A stretch of DNA of 64,000 nucleotides from JAADHG01 sp964418645 (GCA_964418645.1 CAYQME010000005.1:1-64000); one strand, 5' to 3'. Positions 25,474 to 35,065 are shown, numbered from the stretch's first letter. Translations and numbers: made by a program. Notes: generated by a model not told the origin, from the letters alone.

Positions 25474-25872
25474 CTATATATCTTCAAAATTTACATCTGT
25501 AAAACTATCAGAGGATTTTGGTTTTTCTTCAAATGCGGTTTCATCAGTGGATTCATTAGTAGTATATTCTTCTCTTTTAAAATCTTTTTGATGTCGTTCG
25601 CTTATAACTTCTTCGCCTTTTTCATCAATAATATAGCCAGTCATTTCGGCTAGAATACTATTAAATTCTGAAAAATCTTCTTTGTATAAATAAATCTTGT
25701 GTTTTTTATAGTGAAATGAGCCATCGTCGTTGGTGAATTTTTTACTTTCGGTTATAGTAAGATAATAATCACCAGCTTTAGTAGCTCTTACATCAAAAAA
25801 ATAAGTGCGTCTTCCAGCTCTTAAAACTTTTGAAAATATTTCTTCTTTCTCCATCATATCATTATTACCCAT
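25474..25872 (-). CDS. DUF3276 / PUR-alpha-like nucleic acid-binding protein
   Basis: A 132-residue protein with one PUR repeat (about residues 8-80: IFSKVLRAGRRTYFFDVRATKAGDYYLTITESKK, then HKIYLYKEDFSEF). The acidic C-terminal tail is low complexity. PUR domains bind purine-rich single-stranded DNA or RNA and dimerise; Bacteroidota and spirochaetes carry such single-repeat forms. The cellular target is not known. I keep the ATG at 25872; an internal Met at residue 5 or 6 (MMEKEEIF) is a realistic alternative start. It stands alone between the ABC exporter and its own terminator. Confidence 0.88.
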   Translation of the reverse strand: MGNNDMMEKEEIFSKVLRAGRRTYFFDVRATKAGDYYLTITESKKFTNDDGSFHYKKHKIYLYKEDFSEFNSILAEMTGYIIDEKGEEVISERHQKDFKREEYTTNESTDETAFEEKPKSSDSFTDVNFEDI

Positions 25873-26051
25873 AATCGTGTTATTAAGTTTTAGAATTAAA
25901 TTTTTACTGATTCAAAAATCTAAAAAAAAATTAAGGCAACCAACTAATTATGATATTTCTTTTTATCAATTTTAGTTTTGATGCTTAATTGTACGGAAAC
26001 ATTGGTTTTTAATCACTTAGAGAAAACAGATTGTTAATAATGGTATATTTT

Positions 26052-27815
26052 TTAGTTAAGATTTGTTTTTGATGTTTCAGAAAGTTGCTTTACATAGAGT
26101 TCTTCGTAGTAACCATCAATGTTTATGAGTTGTTCGTGAGTGCCTTCTTGTATCACTTTGCCATCATCTAATACGATTATTTTATCTGCATTTTTAGCAG
26201 AAGAAATTCTATGACTTACTATAATGGTTGTTTTACCTTTAGAAAAGGTATTTAAATTGTTAAGTATTTTTTCTTCGGTTTCTGTATCTACAGCTGATAA
26301 ACAATCGTCCAGAAGTAAAATTTTGGGATGTTTTATTATAGCCCTAGCTATTGAGATGCGTTGTTTTTGCCCTCCAGAAAGTGTGATGCCACGTTCACCT
26401 AAAATGGTATCGTAACCCTTTGCAAATTTCATGATATTTTTGTGCACTACGGCATCTTTCGCTGCTTGAATAACATCTTCATCAGTAGCATTTACTGAGC
26501 CAAACTTAATATTGTTTTGTATAGTATCTGAAAATAAAAATGCTTCTTGAGGCACAAAGCCTATATTATTTCGCAAACTCTTAAGATTTACTTCATTTAT
26601 AGGTGTGTCATCTATGGCAATAAGACCTCTATTAACATCGTAAAGTCTGCCAATCAAGTCTAATATTGTAGATTTTCCAGAGCCAGTTTTCCCAATTATT
26701 GCTAGTGTTTCACCTTCATTAATGTTAAAACTCAAACCTTTTAAAGCATGAATGTTTGTGTCATCATAAGTGAAATATACATTTTCAAAGCTTATACTTC
26801 CTTTAATCTCAGTTGGAGAATTTACAGTATTCTTAATTTCAGGTTTCTCTTTTAAAAATTCATTGATACGTTTTTGTGAAGCTTCGGCTTCTTGAGTAAT
26901 AGAAGTAACCCAGCCTAAAGCTGCAACAGGCCACGTGAGCATATTTACATAGATAATAAACTCGGCAATAGTTCCAAAATGTTCTATGTCACCGTTTATA
27001 TATTGAAAACCACCAACATAGATTACCAATAAATTACTAGCGCCTATAAGTAAAATCATTAGTGGAAAAAAAAGCGCTTGTACCTTGGTTAGATCAATGT
27101 GTTTTTGCCGGCTTTCGGTTGATAATGCTTCAAAGGCAATGTTTGTTTGATGTTCTATTCCGTTTGCTTTAATTACTGAGATACCACTAAAAGATTCTTG
27201 TGTAAATGCTGATAATTTTGATAAATATACTTGTACAATAGTACTGCGCTTGTGTATTATTTTACTTAATGTGTAAATGGTAAACGATAAAATTGGTAAT
27301 GGAATAATAGTGTATAATGCCAATGTTGGCGCACGATTAAACATGTAGATTAACGCAATAACAAAGAGTGTAACGGTATCTATACTATACATAATTGCTG
27401 GTCCTGTGTACATGCGTACTTTACTAATGTCTTCACTAATACGATTCATTAAATCTCCAGTCCTATTTTTTTTATAAAAATTAAGGGATAATCTCTGGTA
27501 CTGCTGATATACTTCATTTTTTAGGTCGAATTCAATGTATCGTGAAACGTTAATAATTGTCTGGCGTTTTAAGAATGTAAACAACCCTGCAATAAGTGCA
27601 GCACCGATAAGATACATGATATTCATTGCTAAATCTGCTTTAAAGGTCGAATCTATGTCACCTTCTAATTTAGCAACAATAACGTTAATAGATTGACCAA
27701 TTAAGCGTGGTGTAAACAACGCGAAAATTTTTGCAAGAATGGTAATAGTTATACCTATTAAAAGCTTAGACCTATACTTTTTAAAATACTTATTAAGGTG
27801 CTGTAATTCTTTCAT
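26052..27815 (-). CDS. ABC transporter, fused permease and ATP-binding protein (MsbA/MDR type)
   Basis: A half-size ABC exporter of 587 residues. The N-terminal six-helix membrane domain covers about residues 1-310. The ATPase domain follows with Walker A GKTGSGKST, signature LSGGQKQRISIARA and Walker B LLLDDCLSAVDTE, where Asp replaces the usual catalytic Glu after Walker B (LLDDC). That Asp suggests an asymmetric or degenerate site if it works as a heterodimer, but no partner gene is adjacent. Substrate unknown: lipids or drugs are typical for the group. Confidence 0.9.
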   Translation of the reverse strand: MKELQHLNKYFKKYRSKLLIGITITILAKIFALFTPRLIGQSINVIVAKLEGDIDSTFKADLAMNIMYLIGAALIAGLFTFLKRQTIINVSRYIEFDLKNEVYQQYQRLSLNFYKKNRTGDLMNRISEDISKVRMYTGPAIMYSIDTVTLFVIALIYMFNRAPTLALYTIIPLPILSFTIYTLSKIIHKRSTIVQVYLSKLSAFTQESFSGISVIKANGIEHQTNIAFEALSTESRQKHIDLTKVQALFFPLMILLIGASNLLVIYVGGFQYINGDIEHFGTIAEFIIYVNMLTWPVAALGWVTSITQEAEASQKRINEFLKEKPEIKNTVNSPTEIKGSISFENVYFTYDDTNIHALKGLSFNINEGETLAIIGKTGSGKSTILDLIGRLYDVNRGLIAIDDTPINEVNLKSLRNNIGFVPQEAFLFSDTIQNNIKFGSVNATDEDVIQAAKDAVVHKNIMKFAKGYDTILGERGITLSGGQKQRISIARAIIKHPKILLLDDCLSAVDTETEEKILNNLNTFSKGKTTIIVSHRISSAKNADKIIVLDDGKVIQEGTHEQLINIDGYYEELYVKQLSETSKTNLN

Positions 27816-27874
27816 TTACAATTTTTTTAAAAACAACCGTTTATTATTGATTTCGTGTTTTAAACCTGATTTCT

Positions 27875-27905
27875 TTGTATAAAATGTAATATTAGATTAT
27901 TTTTG
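27875..27905 (+). promoter_or_regulatory. promoter of leucine dehydrogenase gene
   Basis: TTG at 27875-27877, a 20-bp spacer and TATTTTTG at 27898-27905 fit the Bacteroidota promoter consensus, 55 bp before the start codon. Confidence 0.6.
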
Positions 27906-27960
27906 CACGCTGTTATTAGAGATTATTCAAATAACAATAAACTAAACAAATACATTTTAA

Positions 27961-29064
27961 ATGATTTCAGACATCATTAACTTAAGCGAAATTAAAAAAG
28001 TTGATCCAGTATTTGGACAACTTTCTTTTGATAATCATGAACAAGTTGTGTTTTGCAACGACAAAGATACAGGATTAAAAGCAATAATTGGAATTCATAA
28101 TACGGTTTTAGGACCAGCACTTGGCGGTACTAGAATGTGGCAATATAATAATGAATGGGAAGCTTTAAACGATGCGTTAAGGCTATCAAGAGGGATGACC
28201 TTTAAAGCTGCCATTACAGGATTAAATCTTGGGGGCGGAAAAGCGGTTATTATTGGTGATGCTAAAACGCAGAAAACATCTGAGTTAATGAAGCGTTTTG
28301 GCGAATTTGTACATTCTTTAAGTGGAAAATACATCACAGCCGAAGATGTTGGCATGGAAACTGGTGATATGGACTTAGTGCGTGAGGTAACACCTTATGT
28401 TACTGGTATTTCAGAAAGTAAAGGAGGTGCAGGTAATCCTTCGCCTATAACAGCTTACGGTGTTTTTATGGGAATGAAAGCTGCAGCTAAATACAAGTTT
28501 GGAACAGATATTCTCGAAGATAAAAAAGTGTATGTTCAAGGTATTGGGCATGTTGGAGAATCTTTGGTTGAGCATTTAATTAATGAAGGGGCAAATGTTG
28601 TAATAGCAGACATTAATGAAGAACGTTTACAAGAGGTAAGTAAAAAATATGGAGCTAGTATTTTTAGAGGAGACGATATTTATAGCGAATCTATGGATAT
28701 TTATGCACCTTGTGCTTTAGGAGCTACAGTAAATGATGACACGGTTTACAAAATAAAAGCACAAGTTATTGCTGGTGCTGCTAATAATCAATTAGCTAAA
28801 GAAGAGAGACATGGTCTTATTTTGCAAGAAAGAGGTATTATATTCGCACCAGATTTCTTAATAAATGCAGGAGGAATAATTAATGTGTATGCAGAATTAG
28901 AAGGTTATGGTAAGCAAGAAATTATTAGAAAGACCGAAAATATATACAATACCACTTTAGAAATATTGAGTAATGCAGAAACAAATGAGATTACAAGCAA
29001 TCATGCTGCTCTAAATATTGCTAAGAATAGAATAGAAGTAAGAAAAAAAGAGAACTCAAAATAA
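27961..29064 (+). CDS. leucine dehydrogenase (Glu/Leu/Phe/Val dehydrogenase family)
   Basis: NAD-dependent oxidative deamination of branched-chain amino acids, feeding their 2-oxo acids into catabolism or branched fatty acid synthesis. The substrate domain has the family motifs GPALGGTRMW, GMTFKAAITGLNLGGGKAVI (K82 and K94 are the catalytic and binding lysines) and YITAEDVGM. The cofactor domain has VQGIGHVGESL, and residues 290-300 read INAGGIINVYAE. Length 367 is normal for leucine dehydrogenases. It has its own promoter and sits upstream of nusB. Confidence 0.92.
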   Translation: MISDIINLSEIKKVDPVFGQLSFDNHEQVVFCNDKDTGLKAIIGIHNTVLGPALGGTRMWQYNNEWEALNDALRLSRGMTFKAAITGLNLGGGKAVIIGDAKTQKTSELMKRFGEFVHSLSGKYITAEDVGMETGDMDLVREVTPYVTGISESKGGAGNPSPITAYGVFMGMKAAAKYKFGTDILEDKKVYVQGIGHVGESLVEHLINEGANVVIADINEERLQEVSKKYGASIFRGDDIYSESMDIYAPCALGATVNDDTVYKIKAQVIAGAANNQLAKEERHGLILQERGIIFAPDFLINAGGIINVYAELEGYGKQEIIRKTENIYNTTLEILSNAETNEITSNHAALNIAKNRIEVRKKENSK

Positions 29065-29084
29065 GTTCTTTTTTAAAATAATAC

Positions 29085-29119
29085 TATTTTTGCGAGGCGA
29101 AAGATTTATGCTTTCGCCT
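29085..29119 (+). promoter_or_regulatory. -7 element and leader hairpin before nusB
   Basis: TATTTTTG (29085-29092) is followed at once by a stem-loop AGGCGAAAG/CTTTCGCCT (29095-29119, 9-bp stem, 7-nt loop). The hairpin may end leucine dehydrogenase transcription or lie in the nusB leader. No good TTG box is seen. Confidence 0.45.
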
Positions 29120-29176
29120 TAATTATTTTATTTATTAAAATATTCCTTTTTTAGGAATTAAAATGTTCTTTAAAAA

Positions 29177-30121
29177 ATGCTTAACAGAAGACATATTCGT
29201 ACAAAAGTAATGCAAATTATATTTGCAATTAAAAGTAATGAAAGCGATAATCTTAAAAAAGACGAACAGTTTTTGCTAGAAAGCATGGATAACATGTATA
29301 ATTTATTTCTTTTAATGCTATCCTTATTAATAGAAGTGCAAGCAAAAGCTGAAGATTACCTAATTAAATTGCAACAAAAGCATTTACCAACTTCAGAAGA
29401 AAAAAACCCAAATAGAAAATTTGTAAACAATGAGCTTTTAAATTTTTTGAAGCATAATAATTTACTTAAGCAAGAATTGGAAGTTCGAAAAATAAATAAC
29501 TGGAAGTTTGACAATGAATATGTAGATATTATTTTTAGAGCCTTTATTGAAAGCGAACTTTATAAAGACTATATGGCAACAAAATTGTCGTCTTTTAAAG
29601 AAGATAAAATGATTGTGATTGATATGTTTAAAGAGATCATTGCGCCAAACGAAAAGTTGTATAATTATTATGAGGATAAAAATATTACTTGGCTTGATGA
29701 TCTTCCTGTTATTAATACAGCAATAGTTAAATTGTTACGTAAATCTAACCCGCAATCACTAGAAAGTCAATTTGTACCTAAGCTATTTAAAGATACGGAA
29801 GACAAAAACTTTGCTATTGACCTTTTGGAGAATACCATGTTAAACGAATTAACGTTTAGTAAAGAAATTGAGGGTAAAACGGCAAATTGGGATAAGGATC
29901 GTATAGCTAACATTGATTTTGTGTTGCTTCAAATGGCGATTTGCGAGTTTCAAAAATTTCCATCAATTCCTGTAAAAGTCACAATAAATGAGTATTTAGA
30001 GATTGCAAAAGAGTATTCTACACCAAAAAGTAGTGTGTTTATTAACGGCATATTAGACAATTTAGCCAAAGAATATAGTGATAAAGGAACGTTAAATAAG
30101 GCAGGGCGAGGATTGAAGTAA
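29177..30121 (+). CDS. nusB: transcription antitermination factor NusB
   Basis: RNA-binding helical protein that joins NusE (S10) on boxA for rRNA antitermination. The opening RRHIRTKVMQIIFAI is the NusB start, and the C-terminal half carries WDKDRIANIDFVLLQMAICEF and the INEYLEIAKEYSTPKSSVFINGILD signature. At 314 residues it is about twice the E. coli length because of a long central insertion, which is usual for Bacteroidota. A DUF1573 lipoprotein and yajC follow on the same strand, the common order in this group. Confidence 0.93.
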   Translation: MLNRRHIRTKVMQIIFAIKSNESDNLKKDEQFLLESMDNMYNLFLLMLSLLIEVQAKAEDYLIKLQQKHLPTSEEKNPNRKFVNNELLNFLKHNNLLKQELEVRKINNWKFDNEYVDIIFRAFIESELYKDYMATKLSSFKEDKMIVIDMFKEIIAPNEKLYNYYEDKNITWLDDLPVINTAIVKLLRKSNPQSLESQFVPKLFKDTEDKNFAIDLLENTMLNELTFSKEIEGKTANWDKDRIANIDFVLLQMAICEFQKFPSIPVKVTINEYLEIAKEYSTPKSSVFINGILDNLAKEYSDKGTLNKAGRGLK

Positions 30122-30211
30122 TAATTTTTTTATTACATTTATGCCAAAATAACCGAAAAACAAATATTAACCCAAATGTTTATCTTGAATAGACAATTAA
30201 AAATTAAGAAC

Positions 30212-30754
30212 ATGAAAAAAGTAATTTTAGGATTAAGTGCCTTATGTTTGGTGGCATTTACATCTTGTAAAGAAGATGCGACAAGCAAAGTGAAATCTGA
30301 AAATGTAACCCAAGCAGCTGAAAGAGATTCATCATCAAGAAATTTGCCAGTAATTACATTTGATGAGACAGTACACGATTTTGGGGAAATTGAAAACGGT
30401 ACCCCAGTTGAAACTGTATTTTCATATACAAATACGGGTAAAGCACCATTAGTGATTACAGATATTAAAAGTACTTGTGGATGTACTGTACCACAAGATT
30501 GGAGTAAAGAACCTTTAGCTCCAGGATCATCTGCTAATTTTACAGTTAAATTTAATGGTAAAGGTGCTAACAAAGTATCAAAAACTATTAATTTGACTGC
30601 TAATACAGAGAGTGGAAAAGAATCTGTTAAAATTACAGCATTTATTAAACCAGATCCTAATGCAGCACCGCAAAAAACCTCATCTATTCTTCAACAACCA
30701 GCACCTACTAAATCTAGTACACAACCTGGTCATGAAGGGCATAACCATAATTAA
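30212..30754 (+). CDS. DUF1573 domain lipoprotein
   Basis: A 180-residue exported protein counted from the ATG at 30212, which puts the signal MKKVILGLSALCLVAFTSC and lipobox Cys19 in the right place; the in-frame ATG at 30176 is too far upstream. The DUF1573 immunoglobulin-like domain covers about residues 45-145 (HDFGEIENGTPVETVFSYTN and TCGCTVPQDWSKEPLAPG). The tail is Pro/Thr/His rich and ends in a GHEGHNHN metal-binding-like run. Function unknown; its place between nusB and yajC is conserved in many Bacteroidota. Confidence 0.88.
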   Translation: MKKVILGLSALCLVAFTSCKEDATSKVKSENVTQAAERDSSSRNLPVITFDETVHDFGEIENGTPVETVFSYTNTGKAPLVITDIKSTCGCTVPQDWSKEPLAPGSSANFTVKFNGKGANKVSKTINLTANTESGKESVKITAFIKPDPNAAPQKTSSILQQPAPTKSSTQPGHEGHNHN

Positions 30755-30773
30755 AAATAGTTATTTATAGTTA

Positions 30774-31067
30774 ATGGAAGGATTAGGTCAATTTGCGCCG
30801 TTTATTTTAATGTTTGTAGTTGTGTATTTCTTTATGATTGCACCGCAAATGAAACGCGCAAAGAAAGAAAAAAAATTCGCTGCAGAATTAAAACGAGGAG
30901 ATAGAGTAATAACTAAAAGTGGAATGCATGGTAAAGTTTTGGAACTAAATGATAAAGATAGTTCTTGTGTTATTGAAACCTTAGCAGGAAAAATTAAGTT
31001 TGAACGCTCAGCCATTTCTATGGAAATGAGTATGAAGCTCAATGCACCTCCAGCAGTGAAAAAATAA
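30774..31067 (+). CDS. yajC: preprotein translocase subunit YajC
   Basis: A 97-residue single-span protein associated with SecDF. One membrane helix (residues 8-22) is followed by MKRAKKEKKFAAELKRGDRVITKSGMHGKV, the YajC signature. Length is typical. It starts 19 bp after the DUF1573 gene and is followed by a strong terminator. Confidence 0.93.
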   Translation: MEGLGQFAPFILMFVVVYFFMIAPQMKRAKKEKKFAAELKRGDRVITKSGMHGKVLELNDKDSSCVIETLAGKIKFERSAISMEMSMKLNAPPAVKK

Positions 31068-31070
31068 TTA

Positions 31071-31099
31071 AAAAAGCAGCTCTTAGAGCTGCTTTTTTT
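31071..31099 (+). terminator. intrinsic terminator after yajC
   Basis: The stem GCAGCTC/GAGCTGC with a TTA loop, preceded by A-run and followed by seven T, is a classic rho-independent terminator 3 bp after the yajC stop. It separates this group from the gluconate genes. Confidence 0.9.
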
Positions 31100-31225
31100 G
31101 TCGTTCTTGTTAGAATTTATTCACTGAAATATAATGCAATCTGTTTTCTGTATTTATTAATATTTTAGGCTATTAATTTAATCAAGGACTTCAATATTAA
31201 AAAAAAAGTAAACATATATGTAATT

Positions 31226-31696
31226 ATGGGAGTTAGTGGTTGTGGTAAAACTACAATTGGGCAATTACTTTCAATTGCTTTAAATATTCCATTTTATGAT
31301 GCAGATGATTTTCATACGCAGCCTAATATTGAAAAAATGAAGAGAGGATTTCCGTTGAATGATGATGATAGGACTCCTTGGCTAAATATTCTTGCAAATA
31401 AATTAAAACAATGGCATGCTTCCAATGGGGCTATTCTTGCCTGTTCAGCTTTAAAAGAAAAGTATAGGCAACAATTATCTAAAGAGGTTTTAATTATTAA
31501 ATGGATTTATCTCGAAGGAGCCTACGATATAATTAAACGTCGTATGGAGAATAGATCTCAACATTTTTTTAAACCAGAAATCTTAAGATCACAATTTGAA
31601 ATTTTAGAAGCACCCAATTACGGCATACACGTCAATATTAATAAAGATCAAGACTGTATTGTAAAATATATTATAAACAAACTAAACAATGAGTAA
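31226..31696 (+). CDS. gntK: gluconokinase
   Basis: ATP-dependent phosphorylation of D-gluconate to 6-phosphogluconate. The P-loop GVSGCGKTT begins right after the annotated Met, and IEKMKRGFPLNDDDRTPWL, ACSALKEKYR and HFFKPEILRSQFE match E. coli GntK. Starting at ATG 31226 removes the first beta strand that precedes the P-loop. The reading frame stays open upstream, and an ATT at 31196 would give KKKVNIYVIMGVSGCGK, the expected N-terminus. The true start may be that ATT, or an ATG lost by mutation. The gnd gene overlaps the 3' end by 8 bp. Confidence 0.9.
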   Translation: MGVSGCGKTTIGQLLSIALNIPFYDADDFHTQPNIEKMKRGFPLNDDDRTPWLNILANKLKQWHASNGAILACSALKEKYRQQLSKEVLIIKWIYLEGAYDIIKRRMENRSQHFFKPEILRSQFEILEAPNYGIHVNINKDQDCIVKYIINKLNNE

Positions 31697-33083
31697 TACT
31701 GATTTTGGCATTATAGGTTTAGGTGTTATGGGGAAAAGCATTTCATTGAATATAGCAGAAAAAGGCTTTAAAATATCTGTTTATAATAGGGCAGAAGGCG
31801 ATGAAAAACATGTAGTAGACGATTTTATTATCGAAAACAATTCATTTAAAAATATAAAAGGTTTTACAGATTTAGACACGTTTGTTAATTCTATAGAAAA
31901 GCCTAGAAAGATATTGTTGATGATACCTGCGGGAAAACCAGTAGATACAGTAATTAATAGGTTGATGACTTTATTGTCTGAAGAAGATTGCATTTTAGAT
32001 GGAGGCAATTCCCATTATTTAAATACAAAGAAAAGATTTGAATTGCTGAAATCTAAAAATTTTGCTTTTTTAGGTGTTGGCATATCAGGAGGAGAAGCAG
32101 GAGCAAGAAAAGGACCGTCAATCATGCCAGGAGGGTCAAAAGAAGGCTATAAAAACGTCTCTAAAATTTTGGAAACCGTAGCGGCTAGAGATTTTAAAGG
32201 GAATCCTTGCTGTACCTATATTGGACCGGAAGGAGCAGGACATTATATAAAAATGGTGCATAATGGTATAGAATATGCCGAAATGCAACTACTGGCAGAG
32301 CTTTTTGCATTATTGTCGCTTTCAATGGGTTATGAAAAGATTTCCGAAGTGTTCTCATCTTGGAATGACGGCCATTTATCAAATTATTTGTTAGAAATAA
32401 TGACTGAGATTTTGCTCAAAAAAGAAGGTGATGAGTATGTAATAGATTTAATTTTGGATAAAGCCGGAAATAAAGGCACAGGATCATGGTCAAGTACATC
32501 GGCCTTAGAATTGGGAGTTCCAAATACTATGATGACGGCTGCTGTATTTGCGCGATATATATCGTCGTTTAAAGAAAAAAGAGTTTCTTTCTCTAAACGT
32601 ATTGAGTCCCAGTATAAAGCTAAACCAAATTTGAATATTGAAGATTTAAAAAACGCATATCAATCAGCAAGGATAGTGAATCATCATCAAGGTTTTGAAC
32701 TTATAAATGAAGCTTCTAAAAATTTCGATTGGAATTTGAACCTATCAGAAATAGCCAGAATATGGACTAACGGATGCATAATTAAATCTAATTTAATGGA
32801 ACATTGTGTTTCTGTTTTTATGTCATCTGAAACCCTTTTAGATGACATTTCAATATTTATTTCTGTGAGCAAGAATGAGCAAAGTATTGCTACTGTTTTA
32901 ACGAAAGGAATCTCAACTCGAATAGCTCTACCATGTTTTCAAGCCGCTTATAATTATTGGGTGTCATTAACGACCGATAGACTTCCGGCTAACATAATTC
33001 AGGCGCAACGCGATTATTTTGGTGCACATACCTATCAACGTATCGATAACCCATTACACAAATTCTTTCACACAAATTGGTAA
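31689..33083 (+). CDS. gnd: 6-phosphogluconate dehydrogenase, decarboxylating
   Basis: Oxidises 6-phosphogluconate to ribulose 5-phosphate and CO2 in the pentose phosphate pathway. The cofactor motif is GLGVMGKSIS near the N-terminus. Substrate motifs include LDGGNSHY, GVGISGGEAGARKGPSIMPGG and HNGIEYAEMQL. The C-terminal helical domain has GNKGTGSWSS. Length 464 fits the long dimeric form. With gntK and gntP it forms a complete gluconate use module, overlapping gntK by 8 bp. Confidence 0.94.
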   Translation: MSNTDFGIIGLGVMGKSISLNIAEKGFKISVYNRAEGDEKHVVDDFIIENNSFKNIKGFTDLDTFVNSIEKPRKILLMIPAGKPVDTVINRLMTLLSEEDCILDGGNSHYLNTKKRFELLKSKNFAFLGVGISGGEAGARKGPSIMPGGSKEGYKNVSKILETVAARDFKGNPCCTYIGPEGAGHYIKMVHNGIEYAEMQLLAELFALLSLSMGYEKISEVFSSWNDGHLSNYLLEIMTEILLKKEGDEYVIDLILDKAGNKGTGSWSSTSALELGVPNTMMTAAVFARYISSFKEKRVSFSKRIESQYKAKPNLNIEDLKNAYQSARIVNHHQGFELINEASKNFDWNLNLSEIARIWTNGCIIKSNLMEHCVSVFMSSETLLDDISIFISVSKNEQSIATVLTKGISTRIALPCFQAAYNYWVSLTTDRLPANIIQAQRDYFGAHTYQRIDNPLHKFFHTNW

Positions 33084-33088
33084 ATGTT

Positions 33089-34432
33089 ATGTTAGATTAT
33101 CAACTTATTGGAGCAGTAATTTTTGGAATCATCGTTTTGTTAACCCTAATACTACGATTTAAAATTCAAGCGTTTATAGCGTTGTTAATCGCAAGTATTA
33201 CCGTTGGTGTAATTGCAGGTATGCAACCCGCAAACATAATTATAACAATAAAAGAAGGTATGGGAAATACCTTGGGTTTTGTTGCAGTTGTTGTTGGTTT
33301 AGGAGCCATGTTTGGTGCGATTTTAGAACATTCTGGAGGTGCGGAGGCTCTAGCTAAATATTTGCTTCATAAGTTTGGTGAAAAGCGAACCCCTTTCGCA
33401 TTAATGCTTACTGGATTTTTTATAGCCATTCCGGTTTTTTTCGATGTTGGTTTTATTATATTAATCCCACTTATTTATTCAATCCAACGGAGAACGAAAA
33501 AATCATTGCTTTTGTATGGTATGCCGTTACTCGCAGGATTAGCCATAACACATGCATTTATACCTCCAACTCCTGGCCCTGTTGCTGTAGCGGACATATT
33601 AAAGGCAGATTTGGGATGGGTGATTTTATTTGGTTTTATTGTTGGAATTCCTACTGCAATTATTAGTGGACCAATATTCGCAAAGTATATAGCTAAAAAA
33701 ATTCATATTGATGCTCCATTACTTGAAATGGAAGAAAATAATATATCCAATTATCCTTCTGTAGGAATGATATTGGCAATTATTGGAATTCCAATTGTCC
33801 TAATTGTAAGTAATACATTTTTAAATAGTTCGTTGTTAGAAACTGTTTCTTTTCCTAATCGATTAAAGATATGGATGCAGATGATTGGTCATCCGTTCTC
33901 GGCATTAATCATTGCCAATTTAATCGCTTGGTATTTGTTGGGTGTTAAAAGAGGAGTAGACAAAGATAAATTGCTGGATATAACCACAAAATCTTTGGGT
34001 CCAGCTGGAATTATTATCCTGTTAACAGGTGCTGGAGGCGTTTTTAAAGAAATGTTGGTGAACACTGGATCTGGAGAAATGCTGGCGAATTATTTGTCAA
34101 ATAGTGGTATAGGAATACTATTTTTCGCTTTTATTATTGCAGCACTAATTAGAATCTTACAAGGGTCTGCAACTGTCGCAATGATTACAGCGGCTGGAAT
34201 TGTAGCACCATTGTTAATAGCTGATATTGGTGAGATTGATAAAGCCCTTTTAGTAATTGCAATTGCTGCTGGCGCATCTATTATGTCTCACGTTAATGAT
34301 AGCGGATTTTGGCTGGTTAGTAAGTATCTTGGTTTAACAGAAAAGCAAACATTTAGAAGTTGGACCGTGATGACTACTATTTTAGCTCTGGTAGGTTTTA
34401 TTACTGTAAGTCTTATTTCTTTTGTGATTTAA
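33089..34432 (+). CDS. gntP: gluconate:H+ symporter (GntP family)
   Basis: Polytopic permease of about 447 residues with 12-14 helices. GntP-family marks include GFFIAIPVFFDVGFIILIP, AFIPPTPGPVAVADIL and the LQGSATVAMITAAGIVAP region. It takes up gluconate or a related sugar acid for gntK. I choose the ATG at 33089, 5 bp after the gnd stop; an upstream in-frame TTG at 33077 is less likely. It is the last gene of the gluconate operon. Confidence 0.93.
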   Translation: MLDYQLIGAVIFGIIVLLTLILRFKIQAFIALLIASITVGVIAGMQPANIIITIKEGMGNTLGFVAVVVGLGAMFGAILEHSGGAEALAKYLLHKFGEKRTPFALMLTGFFIAIPVFFDVGFIILIPLIYSIQRRTKKSLLLYGMPLLAGLAITHAFIPPTPGPVAVADILKADLGWVILFGFIVGIPTAIISGPIFAKYIAKKIHIDAPLLEMEENNISNYPSVGMILAIIGIPIVLIVSNTFLNSSLLETVSFPNRLKIWMQMIGHPFSALIIANLIAWYLLGVKRGVDKDKLLDITTKSLGPAGIIILLTGAGGVFKEMLVNTGSGEMLANYLSNSGIGILFFAFIIAALIRILQGSATVAMITAAGIVAPLLIADIGEIDKALLVIAIAAGASIMSHVNDSGFWLVSKYLGLTEKQTFRSWTVMTTILALVGFITVSLISFVI

Positions 34433-34444
34433 ATTGTGTAGGGA

Positions 34445-35044
34445 TTAACAGTTTTTGTACTTATCATTTAAACCTATGCCTTGAGTTATCATTGGTTTGA
34501 TTTTTTCTAAACGACTTATTTTGGTCGCTTCACGTTTTGCTGTTTCAATGTATTCGCAATATTCTCTTTGTTTGTAAGGCGTTAATTTGTTAAAACTCGA
34601 ATTTAATATAGTGTTTTTATTTAACTCTTGTTTCAGTTCAATAGGAATAACGGTTTCTTTTTTAGAGCGATCAGATTTAATTTCTTTACCCGCTTTTTGA
34701 TTTTCAATAGCTTCGTTGACATAAGCGAGTACCATATTTTTATCAATATCATTTATTGAAGTAAATCTCATTTGTCGTAAAGCTTTGGTTTTTCCTTCTT
34801 GTGCATTCATTAATAATTTTTTCTCATCTTTTAAGAATACACCGTTGAAGAACCAAATACCAAAATGATGTTTGAACGCTCCTAGACCTAGAACATTTTT
34901 ACCATTTACCGTATAAACTGGAGCGCTCCATTTTAGAGTTTCTACAGCTTCAGTAGAATTTATTATAGCTCTCAATAAAGTTAAGGCATCAACCCATTGT
35001 TCCTGATTTTCTATATATTCTTCAACCGAGCTTACTTTTTTCAT
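34445..35044 (-). CDS. YdeI/OmpD-associated-like protein (DUF1801)
   Basis: A 199-residue soluble protein with two parts. The N-terminal DUF1801 domain (about 10-115) shows LKWSAPVYTVNGKNVLGLGAFKHHFGIWFF. The C-terminal part (about 140-190) matches the YdeI/bacteriocin-protection type (LTPYKQREYCEYIETAKREATKISRLEK). No enzymatic role is established that I know of. It is convergent with gntP, 12 bp apart. A REP-like hairpin lies just upstream of its start. Confidence 0.82.
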   Translation of the reverse strand: MKKVSSVEEYIENQEQWVDALTLLRAIINSTEAVETLKWSAPVYTVNGKNVLGLGAFKHHFGIWFFNGVFLKDEKKLLMNAQEGKTKALRQMRFTSINDIDKNMVLAYVNEAIENQKAGKEIKSDRSKKETVIPIELKQELNKNTILNSSFNKLTPYKQREYCEYIETAKREATKISRLEKIKPMITQGIGLNDKYKNC

Positions 35045-35065
35045 AATAAGAGATTTATTTTTTTA

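Noticed and set aside
30176..30754. ATG 30176 as start of the DUF1573 lipoprotein
   Set aside because: The lipobox would lie too far from the N-terminus; ATG 30212 gives a standard signal.
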